DNA of 64,000 nt from an uncultured Eubacteriales bacterium (GCA_902764915.1 CACWXY010000005.1:93955-157954); one strand, 5' to 3'; shown: positions 9,528 through 19,269, counted from the first letter of the stretch. Numbers and translations are program-made. Notes: generated by a model from the letters alone, not told the origin.

Positions 9528-11381
9528 TTAGATCCGAATCATCAGCACATTCAGTCCCAGAACATTCTTGTACTGCACATCCCGTGCAATACCTTTTGTG
9601 AGCTGCGCCCCTATATGATACTGCACATCCTTCGCGGATTCCATGAGAATGCGCAGTCCTACATTCTTAACGCCGTCTTCCGGAAATGCCATCTGCATCT
9701 GCTCTACCGAGTTGAAAGGACGTCCATTGTCCCGCAATCGAAGAATCACGTCATCATCCGTATATGTCACCCGGATTTCCATGATGTGATGCTCTGTGGA
9801 AAAGCCATGCGCAAAGATATTCCCTGCCATTTCTTCCATAGCCAGACCGGAGAAAACCGCCTTGCGGCGCTCGATCCCCCGTTCCAGACAGAATGCTTCC
9901 ACCTGTATGGCAATCGTGGAAATTTCCTTTTCCCCGCTGACAGACAATATCAGATAGTCCTTCTCGTCTGCCCCGAACCCGTCCGGAAAAGCCAGAAGAT
10001 CTTTCAGGTTACGGGGAATATGGTGGATGCGGGCCATGGCAAAGGCAGCTATGACCATCATACAGCCTATATTGTTCAGAATATTCGCCACATACAGGCC
10101 GTTCATTCCCACACAGGGGATCAGCAGAAGGGAAAAGAGCACAACGAAGACAACACCTTCGCATATGGGAAGTATGGTCGAAAGCAGCTTGTTCTGCATG
10201 GTCTGGGCATAGACCGCAAAGGACAGCGTAATCACTGCAAGCGGCATGCAGAACGGAAGGATTCGCAGACCCATGACGGTCATTGCGTAAACCGGATCAC
10301 CCGGATCCTGGAAGAACATCCGGGTCAGGGGTTCCGCGGCCAGGCACAGCAGAATGGACACGCAAAGCGTAAGCGGTGCATCCCAACGGGTGACAATCCG
10401 CATGATATCCTCCGTCCCTTTTCGGTCTTCCTCTCCGATACTGACGCTCAGCAGCATGCGGTCCACCGCCACCATTCCGAAAGGCAGCGCCCAGAAAATA
10501 GCCATCACAGAATTGGAAGCAGCAAAGGAGGACAGTCCCGTACTTCCCACGTAGTGCAGAATCAATGCGTTAACAATCAGGCAGCGGAACATTTCCATGA
10601 ATCGGGAAAGAGATCCCGGATACCCCAGCACTACAATACTCCTGGCTTCATGAAAATCCATTCCCTTCAGGGTAAGCCTGCCGGATCCGTACTTTACATA
10701 CCACATGACCAGAACACCAAAGAAAAGCCACTCTGATATCGCAGTTCCCAAAGTAAGCCCGAAGGTTCCCATCTTCAGTACTGAAACAAACAGGACGTCA
10801 AGCAGTGAATTGCTGATAACACAGACCAGTGTTGCTGCCGTGGTTCTCCGCGTATGATTTTCCATGGAGAGAAATGCGAACAGCTGCTGACCCAGAATCA
10901 GCCCAGGAATGCCAATGGCCTGCCCCAAAAAATACTCATTGAGGGCAGCGCGCTCGACTGCATCCGGTGCAAAGACCCGTGTCCAGTTCAGCGCCGCACC
11001 GACAGCCATGATTGCCGTAATTGCCAGGGAAACCGCCAGGGAAAGCGCCAGATCAACAGTAAAGATATTCTTCACCTTCTGCCCCTGATTTTTCCCCATA
11101 TATCTTCCGCAAAGAATCTGAGACCCGCTGACTAGCATCATACTCGCCGCATACAGCAGATGGTTGAAGGGGGCAAACATTCCTATGGCTGTCATGGCAG
11201 TATGGCCGATCACATTACTGGATACAACACCGTCGACAATCCCGTTGACGGCGTTGACAATGAGCAGCAGCACCTGATATGGTATCAGCTGAAAATACTG
11301 ACGTCTTACCATCTTTGCACCCGCGGAAGCGCCTTTCCGCAGGTGCATGCTATTCTCTTCCTGTTCCGAATTTGTATTCAT
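9528..11381 (-). CDS. MATE-family transporter fused to a C-terminal HATPase domain
   Basis: A 617-residue protein. Roughly residues 20-460 are a 12-helix MATE exporter (start MVRRQYFQLIPYQVLLLIVN, then VDGVVSSNVIGHTAM). The last 145 residues are a GHKL ATP-binding domain of the RsbW/anti-sigma kind: N box GLAMEEMAGNIFAHGF, G1 RLRDNGRPFN, G2 KNVGLRI. MATE proteins normally end near 450 residues, so the fusion is unusual. The ATG at 11381 has AGGAAAAG upstream and is preferred over the 11444 reading. A possible role is ATP-binding or kinase-like regulation of, or by, the transporter; this is inference. The gene is alone and ends at the shared terminator. Confidence 0.88.
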   Translation of the reverse strand: MNTNSEQEENSMHLRKGASAGAKMVRRQYFQLIPYQVLLLIVNAVNGIVDGVVSSNVIGHTAMTAIGMFAPFNHLLYAASMMLVSGSQILCGRYMGKNQGQKVKNIFTVDLALSLAVSLAITAIMAVGAALNWTRVFAPDAVERAALNEYFLGQAIGIPGLILGQQLFAFLSMENHTRRTTAATLVCVISNSLLDVLFVSVLKMGTFGLTLGTAISEWLFFGVLVMWYVKYGSGRLTLKGMDFHEARSIVVLGYPGSLSRFMEMFRCLIVNALILHYVGSTGLSSFAASNSVMAIFWALPFGMVAVDRMLLSVSIGEEDRKGTEDIMRIVTRWDAPLTLCVSILLCLAAEPLTRMFFQDPGDPVYAMTVMGLRILPFCMPLAVITLSFAVYAQTMQNKLLSTILPICEGVVFVVLFSLLLIPCVGMNGLYVANILNNIGCMMVIAAFAMARIHHIPRNLKDLLAFPDGFGADEKDYLILSVSGEKEISTIAIQVEAFCLERGIERRKAVFSGLAMEEMAGNIFAHGFSTEHHIMEIRVTYTDDDVILRLRDNGRPFNSVEQMQMAFPEDGVKNVGLRILMESAKDVQYHIGAQLTKGIARDVQYKNVLGLNVLMIRI

Positions 11382-11784
11382 TTTCTTTTCCTGCTTTCTT
11401 TCTCTCGCATATGCTTTCAGGTGCCGGATGAATTCCAGCACCATTTCTTATTCTTGGCCCATCACTGTCAAAGTCAAACATGACTTGCTTATAGGCAGTC
11501 TTGTTGATTATACCGTAAACCATACGATATCATGAGACATAATTCGTTGTTTCAAACGCAAAAAACGAAATCCTCTCTCTGCTTCATAAGAGAACGCTGC
11601 ATTTTACGTCCAACCCTGAACGTCTCAGACACGTCGTCAATACTTCCTGATAAACAGGACGCTGCATCTGGACTGTACATCCATAACGGACTGCAAGACC
11701 GCTGAAGCCAGGCAGTGCCGGCACATTTGTACCATAGTAAAAGGAACCATCCTGATGACGGTTCCTTTCCATCCCTGCCCTTCT
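11382..11784. other. Intergenic region upstream of the MATE fusion
   Basis: About 400 bases holding the terminator of the adenosine-deaminase-like gene at 11740-11768 and an ATTATA at 11507-11512, which reads as a minus-strand -10 box without a good -35. No gene is supported. Confidence 0.5.
11740..11768 (-). terminator. Intrinsic terminator of the adenosine-deaminase-like gene
   Basis: A 9-bp stem (11740-11748 with 11760-11768), 11-base loop, then a short T run on the minus strand, 17 bases past the gene's stop. Confidence 0.75.
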
Positions 11785-14247
11785 TCAGGGAGTCGCACCT
11801 GTAAGCAGCACGGTGTCCGTTTCCTGCAGGACCTGCCTGGGATTCTGCAGATACGTCACATAGCCCTTGAGCAGATCCGCCTTTTCGGACAAACCGCGGG
11901 AATGAGGATTGACAAAAATCCGGCACTTGTTCCGTCTGTTGCGCGCCTCCTGGATCAGATTAAGAGCCGCTGAATTGCCGTCAAAAGCCAGCAGCACAGA
12001 AGAGTAGCGCTTGAAAACCTCATAGGAAAAACTCTTGTACAGTCCCATGCCGGAGCTTTCAATGGATACCAGAACACCGATGCCTGCCTCCCGAAGCCGT
12101 GTCCTTTCCTGCCGCGTGATCTGGCTGGGCACGATGGCAAACACACGGAATCGCCCTTTGGCCTGACGCACAAGATATCCCTCCTGAGCCGCCAGTGTAT
12201 GGCCCACCACAAAGAATATGCGGTTTGGGTCAGCCTTTGAAACCAGTTCATCAATAAAGGCGCAATCCTCATCCCGCATCTGCGTGCGCCGTCCGCTGCT
12301 GTTAAAACTTCCGCCGGCTATGACAATGGGCGTCATTCCCTCCGGCAGGACCGTCAGCTGACCTTTCAGACTTTCCTCCGCGCTGACGCGGCCATTGCTT
12401 TTCCACAGTTTCCGCCGGGGCATCTGCGCAGACTCGATCCTGCGGATATAGAACTGCTCGATGTCCCCGCCAGGGCAGGCCTCCAGGAAAGTGCATCGCT
12501 TTTTCTCGAATACGCGAAGGCTCTCTTCCAGAATGGCATCCTCTGCCTGCCGCATCCGACACAGTTCCGGGAAGGTAAGCCCCAGTAGCTTTTCCAGACT
12601 CAGTTCCTCGTCAATGGAGTTGGTGCCATAGAGCGCGCCGCCGTCGGTCCCCTGCACACAGCGGATGCCCGCCTGCAGATACTGGCGCAGCGGATGTCGA
12701 TTCATATAGCTCAGGTTGTTCAGTCGCACATTAGATGTGATCTGGAATTCCAGCGTCACACCGTATCGGCACATATCCTCCAGCAGTTTCTTTCCCTTGG
12801 CGCTGCGCAGATCGCAGGTATACAGCCCGTGTCCTATGCGCAGCGGCGGCATGGGCTGTCCAGGCGCCAGGGATTCCGCAACGCATCGGATGCTGTTGGC
12901 TACATTATCCCGCAGAGAGTCGTTCTCACCCGCATGGATGCGGATCACAAAGCCGGGATGTGCTCCGGCGATCTCCACCAGTTCCTGGATTACGCCGCGC
13001 ATTTCCAGAATATCATTAATCTCCTCACCGATGATATCACTGCCTGCCACATAGGGATCGCCAGCCACCACCCGCAGGCACCGCAGATTATCGATGAGAT
13101 AATCGCAGGGCTCTGTCTGATCCCTGATAATGGTCAGGGGAATGCGGCGGATACCGGCCAGGAAGCGAAGCAGCACACCGGTTTCCCGTGTAACGCTCGG
13201 CATGATCTCATGGATCTGGCGCAGCTTATCCGGAAACTCCTCCCGCTTGAGCAGGGCGGTATCCGTGATCTCCACATACTGTATGCCATGCTTCTGATAT
13301 TCCCGTGCAATCCACAGCAGCAGATCCTGATACAGCGTGTTATGGCTGTAGCGCGGGTCCTCCCTGTCCCGGAGAATACGCGCCGCATAAGCGCGCACTT
13401 CCCGGTCCGGAATACCCTCAATATTGATGCCTGTGAACCGGTCCTTCGCCATCCGACCCTTGGTAAACACGTATCGGTACAGATACACTTTTTCCAGGTT
13501 GTCAAAGACCGCCTGACCGTCCTTGGGAATGGTAAGGGAATTGCGGATCTTCTCAATGTTGTCCGCTGCCGCAGACAGGTTGCCCAGTATCAGGTCAGCA
13601 AAGTTGATGAAGGTAAGATCGTCAATTCTGCGTTCCCGGCGATGGACTGTCAGCGGCAGGGCTGTCAGGTCTGCATCCACCAGTTTCCGCCGGGCCTCCA
13701 GCTGTGACTGCTGTGACTGCGTACAGCACAGGCCCAGTTTTTTGATGTAATAATACGGATATTCGATCTGGTGCATGATTCCCAGCGCAATCAGTGCGTC
13801 CGGGGGCAGATTGCCGTTCATGTGGGTATGTAAATCCGTGCGGAATTTGCATTCGCTGCGAATATAGGTTTTTACGATGGTCTTTTCAACACCCAGCCGG
13901 TATTCCTTGGTCTGGCTCATCAGTGTCTTGGAAATCGCAGGGATCGATGCCTTCATCTCCACCCGTCCATCCGGGTAGATGTTGGCTATTTTGGTGTTCC
14001 CCAGACGCAGGATATATACCCGGCGATTGTCGCCGTCAAAATAGCAGGGGATCTCATCCCGGATCACCTTCAGACCGTTTTCGTCCAGAACAGTTTCCAG
14101 TCCGCACAGCCGGGCAAGATTCGTGATCAGATTCCCCGTATGATGGTTGGGCGTGCGCATCACGTAAAGCAGCCGCTCGCCCTCCATGTACAGTTCCACC
14201 GCGATATCCTTTTCCCGATCCAGGTACAGCCGCTGAAAGTACATCAT
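11785..14247 (-). CDS. Large adenosine-deaminase-like protein with extra N- and C-terminal domains
   Basis: An 820-residue protein with three parts. Residues 1-130 are an unrecognised domain rich in beta strands. Residues 135-600 are an adenosine/AMP-deaminase-type metal hydrolase: DLHTHMNG (H140, H142), RIHAGEN (H438, E441), RIGHG (H473) and QGTDGG (D535). The second Asp of the usual DD pair is Gly here, and the HxH to HAGE distance is about 300 residues, longer than in housekeeping adenosine deaminase. Residues 635-805 look like a Rossmann/SLOG-type nucleotide-sensing domain (PIVIAGGSFNSSG, FFVVGHTLAAQEG, LLAFDGNSAALNLIQEA). The ATG at 14247 is preferred over 14346 because GGGGTGG precedes it. 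No partner ATPase gene is adjacent. The deaminase core is secure; the SLOG call and any defence or signalling role are inference. Confidence 0.8.
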   Translation of the reverse strand: MMYFQRLYLDREKDIAVELYMEGERLLYVMRTPNHHTGNLITNLARLCGLETVLDENGLKVIRDEIPCYFDGDNRRVYILRLGNTKIANIYPDGRVEMKASIPAISKTLMSQTKEYRLGVEKTIVKTYIRSECKFRTDLHTHMNGNLPPDALIALGIMHQIEYPYYYIKKLGLCCTQSQQSQLEARRKLVDADLTALPLTVHRRERRIDDLTFINFADLILGNLSAAADNIEKIRNSLTIPKDGQAVFDNLEKVYLYRYVFTKGRMAKDRFTGINIEGIPDREVRAYAARILRDREDPRYSHNTLYQDLLLWIAREYQKHGIQYVEITDTALLKREEFPDKLRQIHEIMPSVTRETGVLLRFLAGIRRIPLTIIRDQTEPCDYLIDNLRCLRVVAGDPYVAGSDIIGEEINDILEMRGVIQELVEIAGAHPGFVIRIHAGENDSLRDNVANSIRCVAESLAPGQPMPPLRIGHGLYTCDLRSAKGKKLLEDMCRYGVTLEFQITSNVRLNNLSYMNRHPLRQYLQAGIRCVQGTDGGALYGTNSIDEELSLEKLLGLTFPELCRMRQAEDAILEESLRVFEKKRCTFLEACPGGDIEQFYIRRIESAQMPRRKLWKSNGRVSAEESLKGQLTVLPEGMTPIVIAGGSFNSSGRRTQMRDEDCAFIDELVSKADPNRIFFVVGHTLAAQEGYLVRQAKGRFRVFAIVPSQITRQERTRLREAGIGVLVSIESSGMGLYKSFSYEVFKRYSSVLLAFDGNSAALNLIQEARNRRNKCRIFVNPHSRGLSEKADLLKGYVTYLQNPRQVLQETDTVLLTGATP

Positions 14248-14505
14248 GTTGCTTCCACCCCTTTTTCCTGATCCGCAGGGGGATTCCCCGCAGACCAGCT
14301 TGGTATCATTACGGACATGCATGTCAGGTGCCCCGAAAGAGGTCATCTTCTCCGGCAGCCGGAGGAACAGTTTCCCCTATGCCGCCTGGGAATCTTGACT
14401 GAAGAAAGAGAGGCCATGATCACCTGGAAAAGCAGTGTGCTGACCACAGCCGGGACAGGTCTGCTCTTTTTGCATTTCCATCATGATCATTCCGTCCTGC
14501 CAGCC

Positions 14506-15036
14506 TCATCCTGCGCAGCGTTTCCAGAACGCTTCCGCTATGCCGAGCGCTGTAAAAAACCATGGTGCATAGTGTTCCGGGGACGTCAGCATATCCTGTT
14601 TCAGCAAATTCATCGGAACATAGCGGAGTTCAGAAATTTCTTCCGGGTTCGCTTTGAAGGAGCCCGCATACGCGCCCACAAAAACATGATCCACTTCATA
14701 TTCAATCAGTCCATCGGAGAATACAGCGCGATATACAAAGGAACCCGCTTCCTTAAGCGGCACATTCGCAATTCCGCATTCCAGCCAAAGCCGTTTGCCC
14801 GCTGCCTCGGTAAGCGTCTGGCCTGTACGCGGATGAGAGCAGCAGGTGTTCGCCCACAATCCCGCACTGTGATATTTTCCGTCTGCACGTTTCTGGATCA
14901 GCAGTCGATCTTTGTCAAACAGAAAAACGGAAAAAGCTCTGTGCAGCTGTCCCCGTCTGTGGACTTCCAGCTTTTCGCCCTGTCCGATTTCCCTGTCATC
15001 CAAATCCACAAGAATCATATCGCTCACAGTATCCAT
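14506..15036 (-). CDS. idi: Isopentenyl-diphosphate delta-isomerase, type I (NUDIX fold)
   Basis: Interconverts isopentenyl and dimethylallyl diphosphate for isoprenoid synthesis in the cytoplasm. The 176-residue product carries the type I signature: LWANTCCSHPRTGQ with the metal- and substrate-binding Cys and His, a NUDIX-like EAAGKRLWLECGI, and EYEVDHVFVG with the catalytic glutamate. Length fits the family (about 180). The ATG at 15036 is preceded by AAGGGGAAGG, so the extra 63 codons readable to 15225 are unlikely to be translated. Most Firmicutes use the unrelated type II enzyme, so a type I enzyme here may be acquired. No other isoprenoid gene is nearby. Confidence 0.88.
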   Translation of the reverse strand: MDTVSDMILVDLDDREIGQGEKLEVHRRGQLHRAFSVFLFDKDRLLIQKRADGKYHSAGLWANTCCSHPRTGQTLTEAAGKRLWLECGIANVPLKEAGSFVYRAVFSDGLIEYEVDHVFVGAYAGSFKANPEEISELRYVPMNLLKQDMLTSPEHYAPWFFTALGIAEAFWKRCAG

Positions 15037-15889
15037 ATCCTTCCCCTTTTCCTTCTTACCCACGCAGTACAGACTCCCGCCATATACGAGCTGATAAAAG
15101 CAGGCTGATAGCCCCCTCCGCACTGCCATGCGCCGTCTTTTGCCGTGCACAGATGGATTCTGCTGTATTGGCCAGAATGGTACAGCGATCATTCTTTCCT
15201 CTATTATCCTGCAGCCGCGTCCCAATAGCGTACCTTCCGGATTCTCGCGCCGAGCAGCTCACATTTTCATGCATATCGGATAATGCAATGCATACCGGAT
15301 TCATAAACCGAGACAGAACGACAGTCCTTTCGATATTGCGACCATTCATTTTTTATATAGCATAAAAAGGTCCAGCCAGCAATTCGTTATCCGCAGCAAA
15401 GGAAAGCAGGTGTTTTTTACCCCATTTCGGAAAAGGCAGATCATGGGTGTCAGCGAAGAATGGTCCCAGAAGGCTTGTACTCATAGAATCAAATAGGCCG
15501 GGAAAGAAACATCTTCCCAGCCTTAAGCCCTTATCATGATAAGTCAGCTGTCGCGTAGTACGAACACCAGAATACTGTCATATATGGCACTGGTGCAATT
15601 GATTGCGTCATGAGCCTTTCGGGGAATCCAAAGGGTCGAAAGATCGGCAATGCATGCTACTGACGGAACAGATCACCTCGGTCCTGCCGCATCCTGATGC
15701 AACCGGTGTTTTCCTGTGGCAGTCTGCCGCTTTCCGCTAAGGCCGTCTCCCTGTTTTTCTGCATCCCATGTGCATTCATCCATTGCCTGAATCACTTGAG
15801 ACTGCAAGCCTGTATTTTCAGGAAAAGGATCGCAGGATCATGTGAGCCTTTTCTCATCCCTGTGTTGATTCTTCCCGGCCTGGAAGAAG
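15037..15889. other. Long region without a convincing gene
   Basis: About 850 bases. Short open frames here lack ribosome binding sites and sensible composition. An imperfect hairpin at 15496-15522 (9 bp, one mismatch) is the only structure noted; it has no clear T tract. Confidence 0.5.
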
Positions 15890-16642
15890 TCACTCGCGGC
15901 GTATCGCCTCAGCGCCGCCCTGGCGTATGTCCGCCGCCATGTCCGCCCTGCATTCCTCCATGCCCACCCTGCATCCCGCCATGTCCATCCGGTCTTCCGG
16001 AATGCACAGGCGTAGACGGACGCGGTCTCTCCGGAGTACGGATCGTCCGCCGCGGTGCAAGCTGGGCCGGTTTTTCACCGGCGGTCGGAAATTCCTTCGA
16101 TAAGCTGGCGGTTCCGGCCTATACCCAACATGGAAGATACGCTCCAGCAGCGACGGCTTCTTGTATCGGCGATAGCTGCTGATTCTGTTTCCCACCGTCA
16201 GTGCACCAATGATGGCTGCCGCCCCCGATAGCAGGTTCCCGGCTTTATCAAAGACAGACGTCGTCGCCTGACTTGTCAGATCCACATACTGGTCCGACTG
16301 ATTGGTAATCGACACTTGCACGCCGTACTCCGTAAGCAGCTGTGCCACTGTCCGAGCCTCATTCGCGTTGAGCCGCTCTCCCACCACGACAGGCGCCATA
16401 TTAATCAGGTTCGTGGATTCCGCGTCCGTATAGCCGAAGATATCCTCCAGCAGATCGCCTGTCTGTGTCTTATTGCAGGATCCGCAGGAAACAAGCACCA
16501 GATTATACTGGTTGGTATCCGCTGCTGTCGACACCGCTTTATTCAAAAGCGAAATCGAGCTGGTTATTTCCCCGACAGGTTCTCCGCAGTACGTGCAGAA
16601 GTTACCTCCGCTGATGATGGCACCACAGTTTTTACAATGCAT
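15890..16642 (-). CDS. Zinc-ribbon protein with L7/L12-like domain and Pro/Gly/His tail (probable frameshift)
   Basis: The N-terminus MHCKNCGAIISGGNFCTYCG is a four-cysteine zinc ribbon. Residues 45-120 resemble the C-terminal fold of ribosomal protein L7/L12 (YNLVLVSCGSC, then NANEARTVAQLLTEYGVQVS). A short hydrophobic stretch, LLSGAAAIIGALTVG, follows. After about residue 180 the open frame becomes Arg/Cys/Met-rich, while the -1 frame carries a clean Pro-rich then Gly/His repeat tail (HGGMQGGHGG) ending at 15909. An A5 run near the switch suggests a one-base indel or a -1 frameshift. The ATG at 16642 is ten bases from GGAGG. Function is unknown. Confidence 0.7.
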   Translation of the reverse strand: MHCKNCGAIISGGNFCTYCGEPVGEITSSISLLNKAVSTAADTNQYNLVLVSCGSCNKTQTGDLLEDIFGYTDAESTNLINMAPVVVGERLNANEARTVAQLLTEYGVQVSITNQSDQYVDLTSQATTSVFDKAGNLLSGAAAIIGALTVGNRISSYRRYKKPSLLERIFHVGYRPEPPAYRRNFRPPVKNRPSLHRGGRSVLRRDRVRLRLCIPEDRMDMAGCRVGMEECRADMAADIRQGGAEAIRRE

Positions 16643-16850
16643 GGACAAATCGCCTCCTCTGTACCGTTATCATATACGGTTCAGCTGAAGACTGCATGAA
16701 CGGTTTGTGTATAATACGTGTTTGTGCTTCTGCCGCATGCATGAAATACGTCCAATGCACTTCCCTATGAGGAAGAGTGATTCCTGTATCCAGCAGTCTG
16801 TCTGCATATGGCAGAACTGCGTCCATCTTCCTGGCATCTGCATAGTACGA

Positions 16851-17576
16851 TTACCTCGAAAACATGCAGACGGCCGCCACGCTCTCGTCTGCATGAACAG
16901 CAGCCATATGGACAGCGTTTTCTTCTTCCCGGCTGCGAACAGAGAGTACTTCCCCTTCCCGGCACTGAGACAGGAAGCATATCTCCATGTTTCTAGCACC
17001 AAACTGCCGCCAGAAAGATGCATCATACGCATCCTGAAAGATATCAATATATCGCAGATTGGTCATATGATTGCTCTTGTCCAGATCGGAATAGCGGACA
17101 GTACGGGTATATCTTTCCATCATGCCTTCCGCACTCTTTTCCAGCCGCAGGAATTCCGGAATGCAGTGAGGGACTTCTTCCGCAACGCCATCCGGAAACG
17201 CAATGGCGCTCAGCCGCTGCGGCCGCTGGCGTTCCAGACTGAACACACAGTTCTCAATCCTGCCCATGGCTGCAACTGCACCATGCTGGTGAAGAAGCAG
17301 ATCAATATTGACAAGGACAGGCTGACGATAGGGTTCCATCCATGCCTGCAGCGTCATGGAATCCGTATAATCGATCCTCTGCAGAAGCGAAACAAGGCAG
17401 CGGGTGTAGACCCATGCAGAGCCGTATGTTTCCGGCAGTTCATCATTGCCTTTGTGAAGGCTGTGCATGAACCACGTATGAATATCCTGAAAATAGTGCA
17501 TGGCGCCTTTCAGCCCAATCAGGCCGTCCGCCTCTGCATCCCTGTATTGCGGCTGCATTGTCTGTACAAATGGCAT
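16851..17576 (-). CDS. Acyl-ACP thioesterase (FatA/FatB-like)
   Basis: Predicted to release fatty acids from acyl carrier protein. The 241-residue product has two hot-dog folds. The first starts MPFVQTMQPQYRDAEADG with a FQDIHTWFMHSL helix. The second carries RYSDLDKSNHMTNLRYIDI, matching the conserved RYSDLDxNxHxNNxxY region that holds the catalytic residues. Length fits bacterial members (about 240-250). GGAGG lies 11 bases before the ATG. It is downstream of no obvious partner and ends about 210 bases before the zinc-ribbon gene on the same strand. Confidence 0.88.
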   Translation of the reverse strand: MPFVQTMQPQYRDAEADGLIGLKGAMHYFQDIHTWFMHSLHKGNDELPETYGSAWVYTRCLVSLLQRIDYTDSMTLQAWMEPYRQPVLVNIDLLLHQHGAVAAMGRIENCVFSLERQRPQRLSAIAFPDGVAEEVPHCIPEFLRLEKSAEGMMERYTRTVRYSDLDKSNHMTNLRYIDIFQDAYDASFWRQFGARNMEICFLSQCREGEVLSVRSREEENAVHMAAVHADESVAAVCMFSR

Positions 17577-18249
17577 GTCTTGTGTTTCCTCCCATCAATG
17601 TGTTCCGTTTTCTGAAATAGCCAGACCCTGATAATGCTGCTGTTCTGGGATCCAATGCCTTATCCATCCCCGTTCAACAGTTTGCAGATCGTCATGCAGG
17701 AAACTGGAAGCATCCGCACTTTCCCCAGGCTTAAAGATCCTTCACCGGTATGATCCTTATCTTTATGCTTCTTTCCATTGATGACATTGTCTTCCCGCAA
17801 AGCCCGTATGCCCCTCACCGATAAGTGGCGGATGTATGATACAGCCAGAGCGTCCCTTCTACAATGCCAGGAAGCGGCCAGTAAAGCATACAGCCTGTTC
17901 ATGCATTTCCCGGTTTCGACGGCAATACCATGACGTACCTGTGCACCTGTATGGATATTCCTCCGGTCGCCAGCTGGGGAAGTCACTGTCCTGCCGCACT
18001 TTCCATGCACTTACCGTTGAGATTTCTCATGTTTGTCAGTATACTCACATGCAGGGACCTCACAGTGATCTCTCGACTTCTACGCATCCGTCAGACAGCC
18101 TGAAGGAATCACAGAGACTCTTCGGCACGCTGGCGGCATACTCGCCAGTTCCCGCAAGTCCGCGGAAGAGCGCCATGGATTTCCGCACACAGAGGCTGCT
18201 GTATATCCATGCACCGCTTCGACAATCAAATGAAAAGGAGACTGAAACC
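17577..18249. other. Divergent intergenic region without a gene
   Basis: About 670 bases between the divergently transcribed thioesterase and secreted-protein genes. It must hold both promoters. Open frames extending into it, such as the frame upstream of 18250, lack a ribosome binding site. Nothing else was recognised. Confidence 0.5.
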
Positions 18250-19041
18250 ATGAAAAAAGCCGTACGTATTCTGTTCGTTTGCACGCTGATTCTGGGCCTG
18301 TTCCTTGCATCTGCATGCGCAGACGAATTTCCTCAGCCCGAAGGCGGAATGAAATTCGAAGGCAACTGGGCCATGATGAACGGCCTGATTGAGATTGTTT
18401 ACGAAGAAGAAGGCTATCGCGTATCTGTCGATCTGTTCCAGCAGGATGACAATACCGGTACGCTCTGGGAGTATTCCTGTCTGTACAATGAGGAGACAGA
18501 TTCGCTGTTGTCCCTTTCCTCCAGCAAGACCGCCTATACAATGGATCTGCATACACTGGACAGAACCTTCGGCGAATGCGCCTATGAAGGTCTTGACGTT
18601 GACAACAATGGCAGTTCCTTTGCTCTGACAGAAAGCGGTGCACTGGAATGGAAGGACGGCCATGAGAACATCGGGCAGGACCTGGAGTTTACACCCATCG
18701 GCAGGTTTGAAGGCGTATGGCGGAATGATGAGGAGGATATCTATACGGAGTTCCACTGGCTGGGACTGCTGGACGAGAACCAGTTCTTCTATAGCATTTT
18801 TGTCGGACAGGGTGACGAAAATCTCCATCTGGCAGGCATGTATAACCCGGATTCCCAGAAACTGGAATGCTATGATACCGACATCATTCCCATTGAAAGT
18901 ATGGAAGACTTTTTCCTTGCTCAGGATGCGGAGAAGCCCTTTCATGCAGTATTTACCGATGCTGGCAACGGCCAGATCCAATTCGCATCCGAAAAGGGCA
19001 CATATACGCTGGAATACGATCTTCTCGGACCGGTATCCTGA
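18250..19041 (+). CDS. Secreted protein of unknown function
   Basis: A 263-residue protein. MKKAVRILFVCTLILGLFLA is a signal peptide, ending either at SACA-DEF by signal peptidase I or possibly at a weak lipobox around the cysteine. The mature part is acidic and predicted mostly beta, with two similar-looking stretches, FEGNWAMMNGLIEIVYEEEG and FEGVWRNDEEDIYTEFHWLG. This suggests an internal duplication of a lipocalin-like or calycin-like unit (inference). AAAAGGAG precedes the ATG at 18250. I do not recognise the family. It is monocistronic. Confidence 0.75.
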   Translation: MKKAVRILFVCTLILGLFLASACADEFPQPEGGMKFEGNWAMMNGLIEIVYEEEGYRVSVDLFQQDDNTGTLWEYSCLYNEETDSLLSLSSSKTAYTMDLHTLDRTFGECAYEGLDVDNNGSSFALTESGALEWKDGHENIGQDLEFTPIGRFEGVWRNDEEDIYTEFHWLGLLDENQFFYSIFVGQGDENLHLAGMYNPDSQKLECYDTDIIPIESMEDFFLAQDAEKPFHAVFTDAGNGQIQFASEKGTYTLEYDLLGPVS

Positions 19042-19269
19042 TTGCACGCAGGAAGACATCCCTGCAAAAGCATGCAGCAGAACAGCCCGGGCTTTGAAGG
19101 CAGGGAAATAACGGATCGTCCATGCACTGGCCGGCGATCATCGAGTTGGCGGTCTGTACCGCTTCTATCCTGCTGATGCCGATATTCCATGGCATTTTCC
19201 TGGGCATGTCAGCGGTCACCTGAAAGCCGGAAGGATCTTTTCGGCTTTCATACCCCAAAGAAAGCATAA

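Noticed and set aside
11785..14247. Complete RADAR system
   Set aside because: The deaminase recalls RdrB in size, but no RdrA-like ATPase gene lies next to it.
15056..15349. 97-codon minus-strand frame upstream of idi
   Set aside because: Protein-unlike composition and no ribosome binding site.
15496..15522. Terminator in the gap upstream of idi
   Set aside because: The stem has a mismatch, no T tract follows and no gene ends near it.
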